Below, one piece after another: positions 1 through 10,700 of a stretch of DNA of 48,199 nucleotides. Source of the DNA: Plicaturopsis crispa FD-325 SS-3 (lineage: Eukaryota; Basidiomycota; Agaricomycetes; Amylocorticiales; Amylocorticiaceae); NCBI GenBank assembly GCA_000827205.1, contig KN832554.1:1-48199 (forward strand), given 5' to 3'. Under the pieces are notes generated by a model. It was given only the letters and a program-made list of their open reading frames with translations. It was not told the DNA's origin and did no database searches. Both the position numbers and the translations under genes were made by a program. Every line of letters starts with the position of its first letter. Within the stretch, counting starts at the first letter, position 1.

Positions 1-428
1 TGGTCATCTGGTCGTACCTTGGGAATCGTTCTTATCTCTTATCACAGGCCGGACCAATCGCGATAATCTCGCGATTGCGCCATTCCGACTCAGCGCGGAC
101 ATATGATCATTGTAATTTTAACCGACCAATCATCCTTTAGCGTTTTATCATTAATCCGAGCGGCACTTCGTGCCGCCGCGCACCTGACGCATCCCCCGTT
201 ATCGCCATGGATTTGGCGATCCGGATAAGGGTATAAGTCGTTATCTGCGTGAGATCGGGCGTTCCGATCGGATCGATAAGTCGTTTCCTACGATTATCGC
301 CATTACGTATATATACCCCTGCAAAAGTACTGACGAGCTACCATCAGCGAAAGTTCTCATTCGACGCCTAGCGCCTAGTGAACTTTACTTTTGCTTATCT
401 CTCGTCACCGATCGATTTGTTATCTCCT
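1..428. other. Flank of retroelement relic, possibly LTR-derived
   Basis: No gene was recognised. The stretch contains a TATA-like ACGTATATATAC near 305-317 and then a promoter-like run leading to the CCCTAA array. This composition, next to a Ty3/Gypsy pol remnant, suggests LTR-derived sequence. The left edge lies outside the window and no second LTR copy was found, so the LTR assignment is inference. Confidence 0.3.
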
Positions 429-482
429 CCCTAACCCTAACCCTAACCCTAACCCTAACCCTAACCCTAACGCTAACGCTAA
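429..482 (+). repeat. Short interstitial telomere-type array (CCCTAA)7 plus (CGCTAA)2
   Basis: Seven exact CCCTAA units are followed by two CGCTAA variants. The motif is the common fungal telomere repeat read on the C-rich strand, but here it is short and internal. It lies directly before the Ty3/Gypsy-like pol fragment, so it may belong to the element or mark an old break-repair site. Confidence 0.9.
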
Positions 483-505
483 CCGTACAAGTACAACATG
501 GGAAG

Positions 506-796
506 GTGGCTAACGATAAGATTTCGAATGAGCGTAAACTCAACCCGATGTGGTCACCTCCTATGCGAGTGGTCGAGCGCGGTCGCAACTCCTACAGGCT
601 GGCATCGTTAGCGGGCACCGCTATCGACGGCTGGTTTCACTCTCGGCGGCTGAAAGCCTTCGAGCCTCGGGACGGGACGGCGTTAGCGGAGAGGGAAGGG
701 GAGCGGGTTGCGGGCGTAGAAGGCGCGGGCGTGATGCCCGAGGCAGACGGGTTAGGTGCGGATGAGCTGATGGAGTTGGTGAGAGAGGCCGAGTAG
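506..796 (+). mobile_element. Relic of a Ty3/Gypsy LTR retrotransposon (C-terminal end of pol/integrase)
   Basis: A 96-codon open stretch matches the C-terminal tail of basidiomycete Ty3/Gypsy integrases: a Pro/Trp-containing 'MWSPPMRVVER' segment, then 'NSYRL', then an 'RRLKAFEPRDGT' end, as in the small beta-barrel after the integrase core. Gag, protease, reverse transcriptase and the integrase core are absent, so this is a fossil fragment and not a working element. The family assignment rests on recalled similarity. Age cannot be judged without a second LTR. Confidence 0.6.
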
Positions 797-1676
797 CGAC
801 GAGGACGCCGCTAAGAGGAGGGGGGCAGATGGAGTAGGACGTCGGGAGGGTCTGAGGGAGGCGCGGTGTTTGTGCTTGTTTGGATGCGGTGGCAGGGGCG
901 AGAGGGACGCGAGCGGCTGCATGTAGGACCTCATCATCAGATATACACACTCGTTTGCAAGCACGTCTGCTCCTCTGCTTCAGTTCTGCCTGCTCCATCA
1001 TTATGCGGAGAACGAGGAAAGATGTGTAGGGACAGACCCTGGAGAGCGTTTCGGTCTCCTTCCACTCGTTTCCCTGACGCTTAAAAATTGTAGCATTGTT
1101 GGAGTTGAAACTCACAGCGACCTCTGCGGACGGAAGGATGAGCTGTAACCCTAAGCTGCGACGCAAAGTACAACTGCTCACGACTGCGATCGGCGTTGAA
1201 CGCGTGCGCCGTTATGGGCGTTTGTGCAAGGGAAAACACTTCGCGCTCTGGCATGTTAAGGTCTGTCTTGGATTGTGTTAATCTAATCGCAGAGGACAAG
1301 CAGTCAACTACTGCGATAGATTGGACGCTGAGCAGTAGTGGTAATAGTCAACGCTTGTCGCGCGACTAGTTATCGTCGCGAAGACATGGACAACACCGCA
1401 ATTAGAATGACGACACATTCTGTAAAGACTCAGTACTAAGGTGTAGAGGTCTCGATCGAGGGGGTTCAAATCAGTTTATTGCAGAGTCTGTAGCTAAGTA
1501 TTGTAAGTAAATCCGGTGGCCTAACGCGAGAGCACGGGTATGTATGTTCGTGCAAAGGATATACAAAGGTCTCGAATGAAACCGAAACAGACAGCAAATA
1601 AGATATGCAAATATCAATAGATGCGGAGGACAGCGAAAACGGATGTGCGAATGATGAGACGGAGAGGTGTGCGTAT
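797..1676. other. Intergenic, no gene recognised
   Basis: No conserved frame, RNA gene or long repeat was found between the retroelement relic and the 3' end of the coiled-coil protein gene. A GGTTCAAATC string near 1466 resembles a tRNA B box but has no supporting cloverleaf. Confidence 0.5.
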
Positions 1677-4607
1677 TTACTGGCCAGGGACCATGAGATT
1701 GTTGGGGTTAACCCGCGGCGTGCCCCGGGAGGCGCGCTCGTCGACGGCGAAGTACGCCGGGTCGTGGTACTCCTCCGCGTTGAAGCGACTGTACGACCCG
1801 TTCGAGCTCACCGAGTTGGCCGAGCCAGAGTGCCGAAGAATGCCGCGCGGGGCCCGGGGACTCGACGGGGCCATACCTGCGGGGGCGTTCAGGCTGCCGC
1901 TTCGATTGTGCGCAGGGCTCCCAGGAGGGATGACGGGACCGCGCTGGCCGGGCGGCGCCGGATACGATACGCCAGGGGGGACCTGCGCCGGTTCGTAGCT
2001 CGGGCCCGCCCTGGGCGTTGTGGGATTAGGGATAGGAATGGGCGCGTCGCTAGACACCGATTGAGGGCGCGCAAACGGTGTGCCCTTGATGCTGTTCTTC
2101 TTCTTCTTCAGCGACCGCCGCGGCTCTACGGGTGCAGGCTGCGAGGGACTAGGGAAAGCGAAACCGCTGCCACCGCCATACGGAGCATTTGGCCTTTCGC
2201 CAGGATCTTGAGGTGGCGCGAGCGGCGAGCCGGTAGGCATGAAGCCAAGAGGGAAGGACGGTCCTGCACCGCTGCCAGGCAGCTGCGCCGGGGGTGACGG
2301 GACGGGAGTAGCACCTGAGTGCATTTGCTGCGGGATGACGGGCTGAGATTGCTGATACTGCTGTGGAATAACGGGTCGCTGCGTCGGTACCTGGTAGCGC
2401 TGGGGAGGTTGGTACTGCTGAGGAGGAGGTTGCTGATATTGCGGAGCCTGAGGCTGTTGAGGCGTTTGATACTGCTGCGGGCGCCCCAGAGGCCGATTCG
2501 CATGTTGCGGACTCAGCAGGCCGTCTTGCTGTACGAGCGGCTGATCAGACGACAGCGATTGCGGGCGGGACTGCGACACGAGAAGTTAGTCAAGGGTATG
2601 CGAGTACATATGACAGGAGGGACTCACGGGTGGCTGGATCTCGATGTTCACTTCCCCGTCCCCGCTACTAGGCGTCCTGGTCAATCCCCTGCTACGATCT
2701 GAGCGCTGGGCGGATCGCGGGGACACCGTCGGTTCGCGGCGCGGGGGGCTAGGCGAGAGAAATACAGCCTCGGGCTCTGGCTGCCGCGTAGGTGGCGCCG
2801 GATATAAAGGTCGCTGCATTGGCGGGCCATGTCTTGCATCAGCCGCGCGCGCCTGTATCTTGGGAGTGAGTAAGTGCCAACAGAAGCGATACCCTTGACT
2901 CACGTTTTCTGCACTCTGCCGCCAGCGTTCTGCCTCACTCGGCGGCGGATGCCTCATCTCCTCACCATATCGCTGGTTTGACGCGCGGCTCCGGATGCTT
3001 CCAGCCTCACTACCAGCGCGCGAATCCCTACGTGCGGGCCGCTCGACGTACCCTCCAGGATACTGCGGTTGCGAATACCCAGGCGACACTGGGGTGACAC
3101 TCCGCTGGCTCATCGCACGCAAGGTCGGATTAGGGCTAGCGCCCTGCGAGTCTGTGCCCTCCGGGATAACGCTCAAGTCCCTCGAGCGGCGACGCCCGAG
3201 TCCATGGCCAGCGGGATTGACGATGTCGTAGCCCGATATGCTCCCAGCTGTCGTCGTACCAGTCGAGAAGCCCGATTCTTGCGACGACTGACGGCCGTGG
3301 CCCCCGCGCTGCAGTGTACGACCTTGACGTGGCGCGGACGGCTCTGGCTGGAGTTCGCGCGGCGGTGAGACATGAGGACTTAGCTGGTGTGGCGGTGGCA
3401 AGCCATCGTTGGCGTTGGGGACGTATCCGTCTGGCGGGATAACAATGGGCGCGCTCATGTTGCGCTGGCGTTGATAGCCCATCGAAGAGCCCGATTCGCT
3501 CGGTGCAGTGGCGCGTCGGCGGGACACGTCAATACCCGAGTCAGGGAGCGATTCGTTAGACGAGTATGCCGCGCTGCGAGACCGAGGATGAGGTGTCGTG
3601 ATGCGGCTTCCCTCACGTAGTCTTTGCTGAACTTCCTCAATGGGACCGCGCGAGGGCATTTTGCCGCGTCGAACCTCGGACATGCTACTCGCGTTGCTGT
3701 CTTTTCGTGGTGGTACGGGAACGGGCTCGATCTGCGGGTCGAGAGGGAGATTGGCTAGGTTGGCGGGCAGGACGTCTCCGCGTGGATGACCTGGCGATGA
3801 GCTGACAGAGCCTTCGTCCTCGATGTCGCTTTCCGACCCTGCTGGCTCGGTCGGAACGTCATCATCCTGCGCCTGCTCGTATGCCCGCTGAGCGTCTTCT
3901 TGTGCGCGCCTAAAGCCGGATTCGAAGCCCACGCGCTCGCCTTCCGCACGGGCGTTGGCGACCAAAGTCGTGGTCTCGTACTTGCGAGCCGTGGAGCGCG
4001 CCTTCTGCACAGCTACCTCCAGCTCGTCGCGCTGCTTCTCTACCCTGCGCACGATGCGGTTCGCCGTCTCGATCTCCGCCTGCGCCCGCTCGCTTTTCTC
4101 CACGTACAGCGCCAGCTCCGTGCTCAGCCGCGCAGCCTCCTGCTCCAACCTGACACGGTTCGCATGCTCAACGCGCAACGTCTCGAAAGCGGTCTTGGAA
4201 TCTGCTTCATGGGCAGCAATACGCGCGTTGGCAGCATCGATCTGGTCGACGGCGTGGAACAGGACCTTGCGCATGCGTTTGTTCTCGTACTCCTGCTCCA
4301 CGAGCAGACGTATAAGCTCGCGTGCGGAGGTTGTGGAGTACATGCGCTCGCGCGAGCGTTTGTAGGACTCGCTCGGGCCGCGATGGCGGTGGCGCGTGCG
4401 ACGGGGCTGTTCGCGCTGGTGCTCGGGGACAGGGAACGGGTATTCATTCTGCGAGTCGAAAGCCGATCGCGGCGAGTAGCTGTCCGCTGCGTGTCGATCG
4501 CCCTGGATGTCGCTCCTGCGCAGCAGTTCAGTAAACGGTGGCTCCGTGCGACAAGATATGTATCGGACGTACTCTTCGCTCGAGTTGTTGTAAACTGACC
4601 CAACCAT
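1677..4607 (-). CDS. Large coiled-coil, Ser/Pro/Gln-rich protein of unknown function
   Basis: I do not recognise a named family. Three exons (4607-2904, 2852-2628, 2570-1677) give about 940 residues. The introns are 51 and 57 bp with GTGAGT donors and CAG acceptors, and both are phase 0. After a basic, Arg-rich N-terminus, roughly residues 85-240 form a charged heptad-rich coiled coil (repeated Arg/Glu/Gln/Ala, few helix breakers). The rest is low-complexity Ser/Pro/Arg sequence with many SP, RR and RS sites, and a Gln/Pro/Tyr-rich stretch (repeated PQQYQ-type units) lies near the start of the last exon. There is no signal peptide or membrane segment. The layout suggests a cytoplasmic scaffold or cytoskeleton-linked protein, which is inference. 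The 51-bp intron is in frame, so retention would add 17 residues. Confidence 0.72.
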
Positions 4608-4909
4608 TATGGCCCTGAATTACGCGCCGAGTAGGGTATACCCCGTCCTCCGTATCGAGAACGGGCTTGTGAGAATCAAGAAACGAATGAGAGTGAATGA
4701 ATCAGGAAGTAGAACGAACGAGCGAAAGACAAGACGATCTCCAAAATGAACACACGCCCACGCGTCACGCTAGGGTTAGGGTTAGTTCAAGCGCCGTTTC
4801 AACATCCTCGCGGCGGAGTCTGAACATCTCGACAATGTCGTCGACGCCGAAACTCTAATTTTCTGTATACCGATCATCGTCAACGTCGTCGACCGATTAG
4901 ATTTCCAGC
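4608..4909. other. Divergent promoter region of the coiled-coil gene and RPL10A
   Basis: The two flanking genes are transcribed away from this 302-bp stretch. It contains the telomere-like T2AG3 motif annotated separately and no open frame of note. Confidence 0.6.
4771..4785 (+). promoter_or_regulatory. Putative T2AG3 (Tbf1-type) site upstream of RPL10A
   Basis: TAGGGTTAGGGTTAG lies about 125 bp before the RPL10A start codon. Known background: Tbf1-family proteins bind TTAGGG repeats, and T2AG3 motifs act in ribosomal-protein promoters in several fungi outside the baker's yeast lineage. The site is seen directly; its use here is inferred from position. Confidence 0.5.
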
Positions 4910-5839
4910 ATGAGGTCCGTCGACTAGAATGCATCATTTGTGTCGCGTTTACTGACTGTGCGCTGCAGCGGCAGTAAGCTTTCAGTGTCAAGCGTGCGGG
5001 GCTCCATCAAGGAGCTTCTCGCCGAAGCCAACGGCGAGAAAAGGCGCAATTTTGTGCAAACTATTGAGCTCCAAATTGGCCTCAAGAACTACGACCCCCA
5101 GCGCGACAAGCGTTTCTCTGGAACCGTAAAGTGCGTGTCCCTCACAAGGCGCGCTGTTAGGATCTAAACTGATGGTGGTAATATGAATAGACTCCCTAAC
5201 GTTCCCCGCCCCCGCATGTCCATCTGCATTCTCGCTGATGCCGCGGACATCGATCGTGCTAAGCAGATTGAGCTCGAGTACATGTCGGTTGACGACTTGA
5301 AAAAGTGCGTGTTTCGTTCTGCGTCGTCCGTCACCTGCTAATCCTGCGCAGGCTTAACAAGAACAAGAAGCTGGTCAAGAAGCTCGCAAAGAAATACGAC
5401 GCTTTCCTCGCCAGTGAGACCCTCATCAAGCAGATCCCTCGTCTCCTTGGACCCGGTCTTTCGAAGGGTATGCCGCCGTCCAGCCATTTCTTTTGCAGAC
5501 CACCCAATTAAAACCGCTACAGCCGGTAAATTCCCCACCCCCGTCTCGCACGCCGAGGACCTCTCGAACAAGCTCACGGAGGTGCGCTCCACGATCAAGT
5601 TCCAGCTCAAGAAGGTACTCTGCCTCGGTGTCGCCGTCGGCCACATCCAGATGACTGACGACCAGGTGCTCGGCAACGTCATGCTCAGTACGTCTCCTCG
5701 ATTCTACCCTGCATTCCCCCACACTGACCCACCCAACCTAGGCATCAACTTCCTCGTCTCCCTCCTGAAGAAGAACTGGCAGAACGTCAAGTCGCTGCAC
5801 ATCAAGGCGACGATGGGCAAGCCCGTCCGCCTCTTCTGA
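4910..5839 (+). CDS. RPL10A: 60S ribosomal protein uL1 (L10a/Rpl1)
   Basis: uL1 is the protein of the L1 stalk of the large ribosomal subunit, which contacts E-site tRNA. Six exons (4910-4914, 4975-5130, 5191-5304, 5352-5467, 5523-5687, 5742-5839) encode 217 residues, the usual eukaryotic length. The tiny first exon holds only ATGAG; the AG|T join restores the expected [10 protein letters not shown] start, which decides the start codon. Family blocks in order: [70 protein letters not shown] and [14 protein letters not shown]. All introns are 47-60 bp GT-AG. High intron density near the start is typical of fungal ribosomal-protein genes. A T2AG3 site in the promoter fits coordinated ribosomal-protein control. 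Confidence 0.97.
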
Positions 5840-6278
5840 TTGTTCGCCTTGTTGACACGACGAACCGGAGGAGGACGAGAAGAAGGATATGGGGCAGCGC
5901 ACGACCGCAATGCATAACATGAAGCCCCGCACGCTTGGACCAACGTTCTTCAGAGGTGGAAGTTCGATTGGGAGCTGATGCGGTCCCGTTGCCCCCCTTG
6001 ACTTATTCTTCGTTCTCTTAACCGTTCGTCGTTGAGGCTAACGTATAGTATGCTACATTACGCCATGCACACGAATACATATGCTTACTGCGCACCTTCG
6101 AATCGACGCAAGTACTCCTGTCCGTGAACACAAGGTGCGTCCTCCTTAGGCTAACGTTGTGCGCGCCAGTGTCCATGCTCATCACCACGGTGAGTAGATA
6201 TTCTTTCTCTTAGTATTTACGCTCTGCCGTTAATTAACAAGAAATTCGTAGTTAGGATCCTTGAGCACGTCAACGCTG
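5840..6278. other. Intergenic between convergent genes, nothing recognised
   Basis: This is 439 bp holding the 3' flanks of RPL10A and of the oxygenase-like gene, which converge here. No open frame or repeat of interest was seen. Confidence 0.6.
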
Positions 6279-7725
6279 CTAAAGCGTGGCCCTCGCTCCC
6301 GCCTTGCCCACATACACGAGGACGCAGATCTCACCCTTCAGAGATCTCTGGTGCGGGTGGTCATGTCCAATGTATTTCGTCCGCACGCGTCCAAGGCCAG
6401 TCATCTCCGTCACCCAATGCGCCTCCCCGTACTTCCGCGCCATGTCCGATTGACGGTGCAGCTTAAACGCGCCCACTTGTGCCGGATGCAAAATCTGCTC
6501 GCCGTCCTCCTGGTCCATGATATACGACATCTGGTCGCTCTCCACAATTTCCTCGCGGGACAGATCGACGACGTGGTCCGCCATCCACAGGTCGTCCGGA
6601 GCAGGCGCCGACCTCCAGCCGCCTGACTTCTCCGCGTAGATCACCATCAGCTGCACGTCGAGCTCGCGTGAGGTGCACACGCGGTTCAGGAGCGCGTCGC
6701 CGCCCTTCAGGTGGTCCTCTAGCACGTCCGTGGACTTCTTGAGGTTGTCGGGGTACGCGTGCTGCAGGCCGAAGAGGAGGCGGCCGCCGGTCGGAAGGAA
6801 CGACGCGTCGGCGAGTAGCGCGTCGAGCGCGATGGCGAATGCGAGTTCGCTGGGCGAGGGCATAGGCACAGCGGCCGTAGAGCGCGCGGGCAGCAGGGTT
6901 TTGGCTTTGTCCGCGCCGACATGCAGGCGGTACGTCAATGCGACGCGATATCCGGAGAGCACTGGGCTGATTTCGTGTTCGGCGCTGCTGGGGAATGCAA
7001 TGTAGCAGACGGACGGTTCGTCGTCGTCGTCGACGTCATTGGCTTGCGCGAGCTCGCGGGCGGGATCGAATGTGTACTCTTGGCCGTCGCGTCTGAAAAC
7101 AAATTTGCCCCCGTCGTGTGGCGCAGGAAGGACGATGACTAGCGAGCCGAATATCGTTTCGTCCTCGTCGTCAGTTGTAACCCTATGCGATACCCCCGAC
7201 GAATCTTTCCCTAGAACGGTTCTGAGCAAGAGTCGTTCGCAATCAAATGCGAGAGTGGTACTAACCGTAGACGGCGAGGTCATGCAACTCTGCACTGAGC
7301 GACTTCTTGCCGTCCGTGAGCGAATCGCTTACCAGGTCAACGAGCCCGGACGCCTCGACCTCGAATTTCGAGGCAAAGTCCGCGGGGTCGAGGGTATAAC
7401 CCGGTCCTGTGGCGCCCTCGTCCGAGTCGTCGCGCATATCGTTCTCGCCGGCGGCATCGCACGCTTCCGCCAGAGCTTTCAGTTCCTCCGCGGACGTGTC
7501 GGTTGAAAGAATGACGCGTCTAAGTGCGCGTCAGTCAGAAGTCTCATATCTGAAAAAATTGTCGTAGCATGTCACTGACCTTGCTGATTTTGACCCCGGT
7601 TCTGTGCAGTAGAACAGACTAGTCTGCTCGGACGGAATTGGGCAGGTGCCGCTGCAAAATGGAGCCGCCGCCGTGTTTAAGAGTGCATCGCGCAAACTCT
7701 GGAGTTGCTCCTGGAAGCTGGGCAT
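6279..7725 (-). CDS. 2OG-Fe(II) oxygenase-like fungal protein, with the HxD metal motif altered
   Basis: Three exons (7725-7580, 7519-7266, 7210-6279) encode 443 residues; the introns are 60 and 55 bp. The N-terminus (MPSFQEQLQSLRDAL, then PFCSGTCPIP) and the core (IFGSLVIVLPAPHDGG, then SVCYIAFPSSAEHEI) match a basidiomycete family carrying a prolyl-4-hydroxylase-like 2OG-Fe(II) fold. In relatives as I recall them, the first metal motif is H-x-D just before the 'MFGSL' block. Here the aligned place reads H142-R-V144, while the distal His (H212) and the 2OG-binding Arg (R222 in SGYRV) are kept. Activity is therefore doubtful. The C-terminus ends with the expected VYVGKAG block, so the gene looks full length. 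No signal peptide is visible. Substrate is unknown. Confidence 0.8.
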
Positions 7726-10700
7726 TGGTGTAGATCACTGAGAGAACTAGCTGTGAATGATAGTAGTGGTAGACAGACTGTAGAGAACGTTGTGGATCGT
7801 TGTGTGTGTTTATTATTTGACTTTTTGTTGGACCTCATTTTCGGACGGAGTAAAATCCGCGTCGCGTCGGGCACGCGGCTTGCGCGCGGCCGCCACTTTC
7901 GCGACTTGGACCCATACTCCTTTCTACAGATTTTTTGGCAGCCTCTGAAACGCGACAAGCTCTCACCATGCAATCACAGCGAGGACGAATGAAATTGCGG
8001 ACGCGTACTGCGCAAGACTCCGCGACGTTTTGTCGTCCATCCGAGCAACCCTACACGATAAACGATGAATACCCCTTGCTCTGTCGTCCTGGACGGCCGC
8101 ATTTCAAGCAACCCAACAAACTTCTGTCTGCGCATCCTTTGCCAGATCTCGCCGCTGGATTCCACAACCACTCCGCGAGATATCCAGATGGGTTTGCCCT
8201 TGGAGAGTCTGCCAGGTGCCTCCGTCTGGTTGCCAACGACGATGACATCTCAGTTGAAGCTATATACAGCCGCTGATGACCGTCAACTTTTACCGGTGCC
8301 GATGCTTTGACGATCTGCGGCGGGGAAGTCTGACGGTCTCCGACGTGCTAGCTGCAGTATGGTTCCTCCCCTACGTTTGCAACGCCGAATCGATGCCCTT
8401 GGACATACCGGGCCTATTCTAGACGCACTGTGAGGACACTCGAGCGGCCTTCATGGGACGTTTCCTTTAGGATCCCATCGATCGCGACTGCGCATAGGTA
8501 CATTAGGTTACGATCCTTTGATAGTGCGACTACGCTCATCTATGCAGGATGTAGTCTGCCACATACGTACGCCAGAAGAATCCGAATTGGAACGCGGTCA
8601 AGTGAGTCGGGAAGATGTGTAGCTGGTATTGATTTTGCGCAATCCTGCTGCTGCGGAAGATCTGACCTGGTACTCCATATCCTCCTTCAACACAAGACGT
8701 GCCCCAGCGGCACCGATGCCGAACCGATAATCGATCCTGCTGTGCCCCTTTCACGGGTACTCGACGCACCCGTGCCATGCGTGTTCTTACTTGCGGCACA
8801 TTTTCACGACAATCCCCTCTCTATCCTCATCCAAATGGAACCACGACGCTGGTCTTGCCATGGCAAAGACGTGCGTATCTCGTAAAGCCCTCGTCGTCTA
8901 TGCTGATGATTGGATGGTAGCCCCGCACAGGCCGTACATCGTGCTCGTTGGAAAGCTTCGCACGACGTGCATGCGGCGGGCGCTTGAAAGCCTCCAGCCG
9001 AGCTGGAGCCTCTCTTCGACCTCGCATATGCCTAATGCTCTTAAAACGAGTGCGCACATCCACCATGCGCTGGCTACGAGGCACGCGCACTGTGTATGTG
9101 CAAACAGGTGTAAACTTGATCATACTTCATCTCGGTTCGACGTTTTATGTACTTTTTCCCGCGAAAAACATACGCTGACCGACTCTATCGGTCGTAGCCC
9201 ACTCTGCCTCTACATACTATGGAGCGCTAGCGATCTCCTTTCCACGAAATTGACGTATGGACGTCGCATTGTGCTCGTGTTCAGCCGCCGGAGCTTGGCC
9301 TGATGCTCAAACTCGAGGCTCTTCGCAGGATGATGCGCACATCCCGAGTGATGCGGATTTTATGCCTGCGAAAACGTTAATCTGGTTCCGTGCAGGTTCC
9401 CATCGAATCAACGCAGTCCTTAAAGCGTTTACACGATCGTCGATGATGCGCCTGTTTCATTGTGAGGTTGCGGTGTGCTCGTACTCTTTGTAGTCACGCG
9501 ATGCTGATGCAACGTCGTTCCATGGCTGCGACCTGTTTGTGGAATGCTCAAGCTCAAGCTGCGACTGCGGCCATCCCGTAATTGTGAGTTGCCGTCTTCT
9601 TAGCTCGCGAACAGGAAGCTCTATTTGAGCGGCCGTCGACTAACCTGCATCCCGAGGAGGGAGGATCCGCGACGCTTTACCCCACGAGCCTCGACGACAT
9701 GCCGCCGGCTTTACTTACTCGTGGAAGGCCTATCAGCTCGTGGAAGGCCTATCAGTCCGGCATGTACGACTACATACGTGCACGCAAGTCCGGTATCTCG
9801 GGGTACATAGGTATCGCTGATCCGGTTCGACGATGCTGTTGCCTTCGAGGGTACTTATCATGAGCGTACCCTAGATGCCGCGACCCTAGCCAAAGATCTC
9901 GTAGACGTACACATCGTACATTGTACTCTCCAGGGCCTGGGATGCACTTTGTCACGAGCCAGCGTGCATACCCCCTGCCTCCGTGCGGCTGGTCGTCTCG
10001 AAAACGCTACGTGGTACCGCATGGCTTGGGGTTGAGGGTGAGTGCGTCCTGGTATACATGCCCCTCGAGGATGAGTTGATCAACAGCATGCAGGCACTCT
10101 ACCACGACTCATCTAATCAAAATCAAATAGTAAGAGATCGTCTTTGACGTCACGGACACGGCGCTCACACGATGGTACATCTGAGCGTACACTCTACACG
10201 CGCTCGGGCCATCGTACTGCACGATCCACGAAGCATCGTGGCAACATCTGTCCTCATTTCGTTTCATTATACCTCCCGCGATCAAGCCTTGCCCTCGTCA
10301 ACCCGGTGAGCAGGGTGTGATATACGTACGTGTGCGTGCTACTGACCTTACCTCAATGTCGAAATCACAGTAGGGCGCACAACATCAGATGCATGTGCCA
10401 TAGATCCAGTTCTTCGTTCTGCTCTTCGCAAGATAAGCAGTCCCCCACCCAAATCTGCAGGACATGTACGTGCGTTTCGGTCTCGTCACGCGTTCGCGCT
10501 GATTGACTATTAGTATAGGTGCGCTCCTGTGCATGGACACAAGCCGCCGGCGGTGGAGATCGCTGATGCGGCTGGATCTTCGTGGGCCCCAGTTTCGTGC
10601 GAGGTGAGTGGAAATGATGTTTTACTCGCAGTGCCATGTCCCTATCTGTGCACTGGGAGGATCCCATCTCACATCTATCATGGCCATCGAAAACCAAGTT

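Noticed and set aside
1440-1490. tRNA-like B box (GGTTCAAATC)
   Set aside because: No matching A box, acceptor stem or T-stem pairing could be built around it.
8948-9500. Possible JmjC-like remnant (YVQTGVNLIILHLGSTFYV and HRINAVL)
   Set aside because: Resemblance is faint, metal-binding residues are not in place, and stops interrupt all frames; not enough to call a pseudogene.
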